A DNA stretch of 24,722 nucleotides, taken from NCBI GenBank assembly GCA_041493035.1, contig JBGPYB010000068.1, positions 1 through 24,722 on the forward strand, given 5' to 3'. Under the pieces are notes generated by a model. It searched no databases and was not told the DNA's origin. It was given only the letters and a program-made list of their open reading frames with translations. The position numbers and the translations under genes were made by a program. This document shows, one piece after another, positions 20,869-24,722 of the stretch. How positions within the stretch are numbered: the stretch's first letter is position 1; each line of letters starts with the position of its first letter. Source of the stretch: JBGPYB01 sp041493035 (GTDB lineage: Bacteria; Acidobacteriota; Vicinamibacteria; Fen-336).

Positions 20869-21587
20869 GCCGCATCTACGACGCAATGAAGCGGGGCGCC
20901 CTCGCGGAGGCCTCCTCCCGAACGCTGGTCGCCCCGTCTGGCGACCACGGGCAGCCGGTGGACCCGGTCGCCGAAGGCTTTCAGCGCATCCTCCAGGCGA
21001 TCCAGAGCGGGCAAGGCTCGAAGGGGGGAGGCGTCATCCTCGTCGTGAGCGCCGTCCACGGAGAGGGGGCGAGCACGATCGCGCGCTAGCTCGCGCTGCT
21101 ACTGGCCAGGGACGGCCTGGCGAAGCCCGTCCTCGTCGACGCCAACCTGCGCACGCCCAACCAGCACCGGGCCTTCGGCGTCGAGCGGACGGGCGGCCTG
21201 ACGGAGCTCGTCACCCAGGCGCTGCCGCTCGATCGGGCCGTGCGCAACGGCTCGGGCTCCCTGGTGCCGCTGGTGACCTGCGGGCGGCCCGCCGGCAACG
21301 CGACCGCCGTCCTGGGCGCACCGGCGCTGCGCGCAGCCGTCGAGGCGCTCCGCGCGAAGTACGACTGGGTCGTTCTGGACGGCGCACCGGTCACGGTCTA
21401 CAGCGACGCGGGCATCCTGGCCGGCTGGGTGGACGGCGTCGTCCTGGTGGTCGAGGCCGAGCGCACGCGCGCGGAGGTCGTCACGCAGGCCAAGCGCGCG
21501 CTCGAAGAGTCGGGTGCCCGCATCTTCGGAGCAGTCCTGAACAGGCAGCGCCATCACATCCCTCCGGCGCTATACAGGCGGTTGTAG
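20865..21587 (+). pseudogene. CpsD/Wzc-type tyrosine-kinase-like ATPase, interrupted by an in-frame amber codon
   Basis: The GTG 20865 start overlaps the previous stop (GTGA) and has GGAGGAA upstream. One frame covers 240 residue positions, opening with the family start VSRIYDAMKRG. It contains Walker A-like AVHGEGASTIAR (64-74), Walker A' VLVDANLRTP (89-98) and Walker B-like WVVLDGAPV (D172). Codon 75 is TAG (21087-21089), where family members continue as in STIARxLALLLAR; CAG to TAG is the simplest change. The coding pattern continues intact after it to TAG 21585-21587. Walker A lacks the usual lysine (GEGAST for GEGKST) and only one tyrosine lies near the C-terminus, so kinase activity was doubtful even before the stop. 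It would normally regulate the Wzz-type partner. Sequencing error or readthrough are alternatives. Confidence 0.85.
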
Positions 21588-21622
21588 GCGACGCGTTCAA
21601 ACGACGGAAGGTCGGATCAGCT

Positions 21623-23062
21623 ATGGAAAGGCTGAAGCGCCGGTTGCTCTTCGACGCCTTCCGCGTGGCGGACGTCCTGGTCATGGCTGTCGCATTCGCG
21701 ACGGCGCTTCTCGTCACCGCCGAGGAGGCCAGCCCCCAGAATCCCGCCGAGTTCCTCGCGGTGCGGATCAGGGTTTCGAACGCCCTCCTCTTCCTCGGGT
21801 TTCTGCTCGCCTGGCACCTGGTCTTCAGGCTGCGGGGCCTGTACCGGTCTCGCCGGATTGGTCTCCTGGTTTCGGAGTGGTGGGACGTTGCAAAAGCCGT
21901 GGCCCTGGGCACGCTCCTCCTGTCGGGCCTGGCGATGCTTCTGCGTCTCCAGGCGGTGGATCGCGGCTTCCTCCTCGTCTTCTTCGTCCTATCGCTGGCC
22001 GGCACGCTTATCACCCGGAGCCTGCTGCGGATGGTCCTGGGACAGGTGCGGCGCCGAGGGCGCAATCTGCGCAATCTCGTGATCGTCGGCTGTGGGCCGC
22101 GCGGGGCTCGGATCGGCGCGGAGATCTGGAAACGTCCGGAGCTCGGCTACCTGCTGCTGGGTTACATCGACGACATCCCGCCGCCCCGAAGCCCGTTGCA
22201 CGACGAGCCAGAGAAGCTGCTGGGGGGGCTCGACGAAGCCGCGACGATCCTGGGGCACCTCGAAGTGGACGAGGTCATGATCTGCCTCCCCTTGCGCTCG
22301 CAGTACGAGGCGATCGCGCACATCGTGTCCGCGGCTTCTCAAATGGGCCTTGCCGTGCGAATGCCGGCGAACTTCTTCGAGCTCCGACTGGCCCGCGCCC
22401 AGGTGGAATACCTCGACCAGATTCCGATCGTCAGCCTCGTCGAGGGTCCGCCTCCCTCCCTGAGCCTTCTGATAAAGAGGGCGGTCGACTTTGCCGGCGC
22501 CAGCGCCGCGCTCGTTCTGCTCAGCCCGTTGTTCCTGATCATTGCCGTCGCCATCAAGGTGGACTCTCGAGGTCCCGTCTTGTTTAGCCAGGAGCGAGTG
22601 GGCCTCGGGCGGCGGCGGTTCCGGATGTGGAAGTTCCGCAGCATGGTCGTGGGTGCCGAGTCGCAGCTTCCGACACTCGAAGGAGCCAACGAGGTGCGAG
22701 GAGCGGCATTCAAGATGGCGCGCGACCCCCGCGTCACGCGTGTCGGTCGGATCCTGAGGAACCTGAGCCTGGACGAGCTGCCGCAACTGTTCAACGTGCT
22801 AATTGGGGACATGAGCCTTGTCGGACCACGGCCTCTTCCGGTCAGAGACGTGGAGAGGGTCGCTGACGCCTGGCAACTCCGCCGCTTCTCGATGAAGCCC
22901 GGCCTCACGTGCCTGTGGCAAGTTAATGGCCGCCACGAGATCAGCTTCGATCACTGGATGGAACTCGACCTGCAATACATCGACCAATGGTCACCAGGAC
23001 TGGACCTCGAGATCGTGATGAAAACGGTGCCAGCGGTCCTTCGTGGCACGGGAGCGAGCTAG
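21623..23062 (+). CDS. Exopolysaccharide polyprenyl-phosphate sugar-1-phosphate transferase (WcaJ/WbaP type)
   Basis: 479 residues from ATG 21623. Four N-terminal membrane helices (about 13-32, 51-69, 90-109, 115-134) are followed by a Rossmann-like domain (LVIVGCGPRGARIGAEI, 152-168). The catalytic bacterial sugar transferase domain starts near 283: IKRAVDFAG, a membrane segment, RVGLGRRRFRMWKFRSM (325-341), LDELPQLFNVLIGDMSLVGP and KPGLTCLWQVNGRHE. It transfers a sugar-1-phosphate from a nucleotide sugar to undecaprenyl phosphate, the first step of repeat-unit assembly at the inner membrane. Length and domain order are normal. The first sugar cannot be deduced. It starts 35 bases after the kinase-like gene and abuts the glycosyltransferase gene. 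Confidence 0.93.
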   Translation: MERLKRRLLFDAFRVADVLVMAVAFATALLVTAEEASPQNPAEFLAVRIRVSNALLFLGFLLAWHLVFRLRGLYRSRRIGLLVSEWWDVAKAVALGTLLLSGLAMLLRLQAVDRGFLLVFFVLSLAGTLITRSLLRMVLGQVRRRGRNLRNLVIVGCGPRGARIGAEIWKRPELGYLLLGYIDDIPPPRSPLHDEPEKLLGGLDEAATILGHLEVDEVMICLPLRSQYEAIAHIVSAASQMGLAVRMPANFFELRLARAQVEYLDQIPIVSLVEGPPPSLSLLIKRAVDFAGASAALVLLSPLFLIIAVAIKVDSRGPVLFSQERVGLGRRRFRMWKFRSMVVGAESQLPTLEGANEVRGAAFKMARDPRVTRVGRILRNLSLDELPQLFNVLIGDMSLVGPRPLPVRDVERVADAWQLRRFSMKPGLTCLWQVNGRHEISFDHWMELDLQYIDQWSPGLDLEIVMKTVPAVLRGTGAS

Positions 23063-24722
23063 ATGGAGACTCGAAACGGAGACGTGAACTCGGAGAACGG
23101 CGATATTGCCGTCGTCATCGTGACCTGGAACTCGGCTAAGACTCTCCCGCACTGCTTGGACAGTCTGGCGGACGGGGCAAGCCGTCGTGCTCTGGACGTT
23201 GTCGTGGTCGACAACGCCAGTGTGGATGGCACGCCCGATCTGGTGCGTTCGAGCTTTCCTGCCGTGCGTCTTCTTGAGACAGGAGCGAATCTCGGGTTCG
23301 CGCCTGCAGTCAACCTCGCCTTGTCGGGTGTGCAAGCCCGATACGTCATGCTGCTCAACCCTGACACTGTCGCCGAGCCAGAGGCTCTCGGTCAGCTCGC
23401 TGACTTCCTTGATGCGCACCCGGAAACAGGGGCAGCCGGTCCGCAGCTGGTGCGTCGCGATGGTACGGCCGAGCCCACTTCCGCGCGGAATTTCCCCGGT
23501 GTGGGCCAGGCCATGTTTCGACACTTTGGACTGTCGTGGCTTTCCGATCGCCTGAAGGGAGGTAGGCGACCGCCGGACGGGACCAGCGTCATCCCGGCTA
23601 CTTGCCTGTCCGGGGCTGCCGTCATGCTGCGCAAAGCAGTCCTGGATCAGGTGGGGCGACTGGACGAGCGTCTGCCTATGTACTTCGAGGACTTGGATCT
23701 CTGCAGGCGCATTTCGCTGGCAGGCTTCGCGATCTATTGCGTGCGCTCAGCCGTGGTGGTCCACGCTGGCGGGCAGAGCTCGCGGTTGTCGCCGGACCGC
23801 CGCCTGCTATATGCAATGGAGGACGCCCACGCGCCCTGGCTCTACCTCAAGACGTACGTCAGCGCGGCGGCTGCAGGCACGTTTCGAATCCTCCTCGGCG
23901 TTGCCAGCCTTGCCCGCCTGTGTTGCGCTGCTTTGGTCGCGCCCATGGCGCTGCCTGGTGCGTCGACACGGCGCGGACTGGGACGGCTGGTTGGGCGGGC
24001 GTGGGCCTGTGCTGTCTGGTCCCTCACGAGACCTGCCCGGTTCGAAAAGAGGGTGGCTCGATGCTTTCCTCGCCCCGCCAAGATAGCCACGACTGGCGGT
24101 CGGATCAGTGTCCTAGTGCACAACCTCAATCGGGCGGACGCACTCCGGCGCTGCCTCGACTCAATCGAGAACCAGAAGCATCGCCCCCTCGAAGTCGTCC
24201 TGCTTGATGCTGGCTCGACAGACGATTCGATGGAGGTCGTCGATGCAGCTGAGAAACGGATGCATGCGGTGGGAATCGAGACCCGTGTGCGCCGATGCGC
24301 CCTCATGGGGGTTCCAGCATCAAGGAACCTCGCTGCGTCGATGGCCTCAGGCGACACTCTCTGCTTCCTAGACAACGACGCGAGGCTCGAAGGGAACGGT
24401 TGTCTGGCGGAGCTAGCGCAACTGATGGCCACCGATCGAACCTTGGCCGTGGTCGCATTCCGGATCTTGGACGGCGATACCGACCGGCCCGATCCCTTTG
24501 CGTGGGTCTACCGGAGAAGCCGTCGGGCGTGGATTGGCAGGGCTTTCGAGAGCTTCGTGTTTACCGGTGGGGGCTTCGCCGTGCGTGCAGACGCCTTCGC
24601 CTCGGTCGGCGGGTTTTGGGAGGAGCTGGAGTACTCGAGGGAAGAAGAGGATCTCGGCCTGGCGCTGATCGACAGAGGACGCCGCATTGTCTACGCACCA
24701 CAGCTCATCGTGCGCCACTATC
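23063..24722 (+). CDS. Tandem two-domain GT2 glycosyltransferase (C-terminus beyond window)
   Basis: The ATG directly follows the previous stop and the frame is open to the window end (553 codons). The first GT-A domain is about 14-250: IAVVIVTWNSAKTLPHCLDS, VVVDNASVDGT, LLNPDT with the metal-binding Asp, and YFEDLDLCRRI. It resembles WbbL-type rhamnosyltransferases. A hydrophobic linker of about 60 residues (around 262-320) may be membrane-attached. The second GT-A domain begins near 347: ISVLVHNLNRADALRRCLDS, VVLLDAGSTDD, CFLDNDARL, FTGGGFAVRAD and SREEEDLGLALIDRG. It would add two sugars in sequence to the lipid-linked repeat unit. Third codon positions are visibly less GC-rich than upstream (many GCT, CTT, CGA, TTT), a common sign of exchange in the variable part of polysaccharide loci. 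Confidence 0.88.
   Translation, partial: METRNGDVNSENGDIAVVIVTWNSAKTLPHCLDSLADGASRRALDVVVVDNASVDGTPDLVRSSFPAVRLLETGANLGFAPAVNLALSGVQARYVMLLNPDTVAEPEALGQLADFLDAHPETGAAGPQLVRRDGTAEPTSARNFPGVGQAMFRHFGLSWLSDRLKGGRRPPDGTSVIPATCLSGAAVMLRKAVLDQVGRLDERLPMYFEDLDLCRRISLAGFAIYCVRSAVVVHAGGQSSRLSPDRRLLYAMEDAHAPWLYLKTYVSAAAAGTFRILLGVASLARLCCAALVAPMALPGASTRRGLGRLVGRAWACAVWSLTRPARFEKRVARCFPRPAKIATTGGRISVLVHNLNRADALRRCLDSIENQKHRPLEVVLLDAGSTDDSMEVVDAAEKRMHAVGIETRVRRCALMGVPASRNLAASMASGDTLCFLDNDARLEGNGCLAELAQLMATDRTLAVVAFRILDGDTDRPDPFAWVYRRSRRAWIGRAFESFVFTGGGFAVRADAFASVGGFWEELEYSREEEDLGLALIDRGRRIVYAPQLIVRHY

Noticed and set aside
21087..21089. Programmed readthrough or pyrrolysine coding at the amber codon
   Set aside because: No supporting element (stem-loop cassette, pylS/pylT) is visible. 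The family normally has an ordinary residue here, so mutation or sequencing error is simpler.

Overview
This is a GC-rich bacterial chromosome fragment with no tRNA, rRNA, phage, IS element or CRISPR array that I could see. The gene content suggests Acidobacteriota or a close relative. The evidence is a Ser/Thr kinase fused to TolB/PD40 propeller repeats, a second very large multidomain Ser/Thr kinase, TonB-dependent receptor remains, and an exopolysaccharide operon carrying an ExeA-type ATPase. The assignment is inferred from family habits, not from a phylogenetic marker.

Left part (1-4204): a decayed sugar or sugar-acid utilisation locus. On the minus strand a SMP-30/gluconolactonase-type enzyme overlaps by 4 bases (ATGA) an FCD-type GntR regulator that runs off the left edge. 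A small palindrome overlaps a candidate -10 box just before the SMP-30 gene. Behind a hairpin lies the C-terminal part only of a TonB-dependent receptor. Divergent from it is a secreted GDSL-esterase plus DUF1080 (3-keto-glycoside hydrolase type) gene broken by a one-base frameshift. Two of four genes here are damaged.

Middle part (4334-17396): a signalling-rich region. It holds a GYF-like membrane protein of unknown function (+), and then on the minus strand an aldo/keto reductase preceded by a kinase-PD40 gene in a tight pair. Next comes a 5.6 kb gene (11288-16927) encoding kinase, AAA/STAND-type ATPase, TPR-like helices and two tandem family-5 solute-binding domains, with no signal peptide or membrane segment. 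This gene is bracketed by two same-orientation paralogous zinc-ribbon genes (9741-10838 and 16935-17396). The second looks like an internal-deletion derivative of the first and shares its 39-base upstream block. A decayed Phd-like antitoxin lies just before the giant gene.

Right part (17683-24722, all +): the start of an exopolysaccharide operon with near-zero spacing. The order is Wza-type export protein, Wzz-type co-polymerase, ExeA-like ATPase, a CpsD-type tyrosine-kinase-like ATPase, a polyprenyl-phosphate sugar-1-phosphate transferase, and a tandem two-domain GT2 glycosyltransferase that continues beyond the window. The kinase-like gene has an in-frame amber codon and a Walker A motif without its lysine.

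The most notable item is the giant kinase. It looks like a soluble one-protein receptor in which two intracellular peptide/sugar-binding modules could control a STAND ATPase and a kinase.
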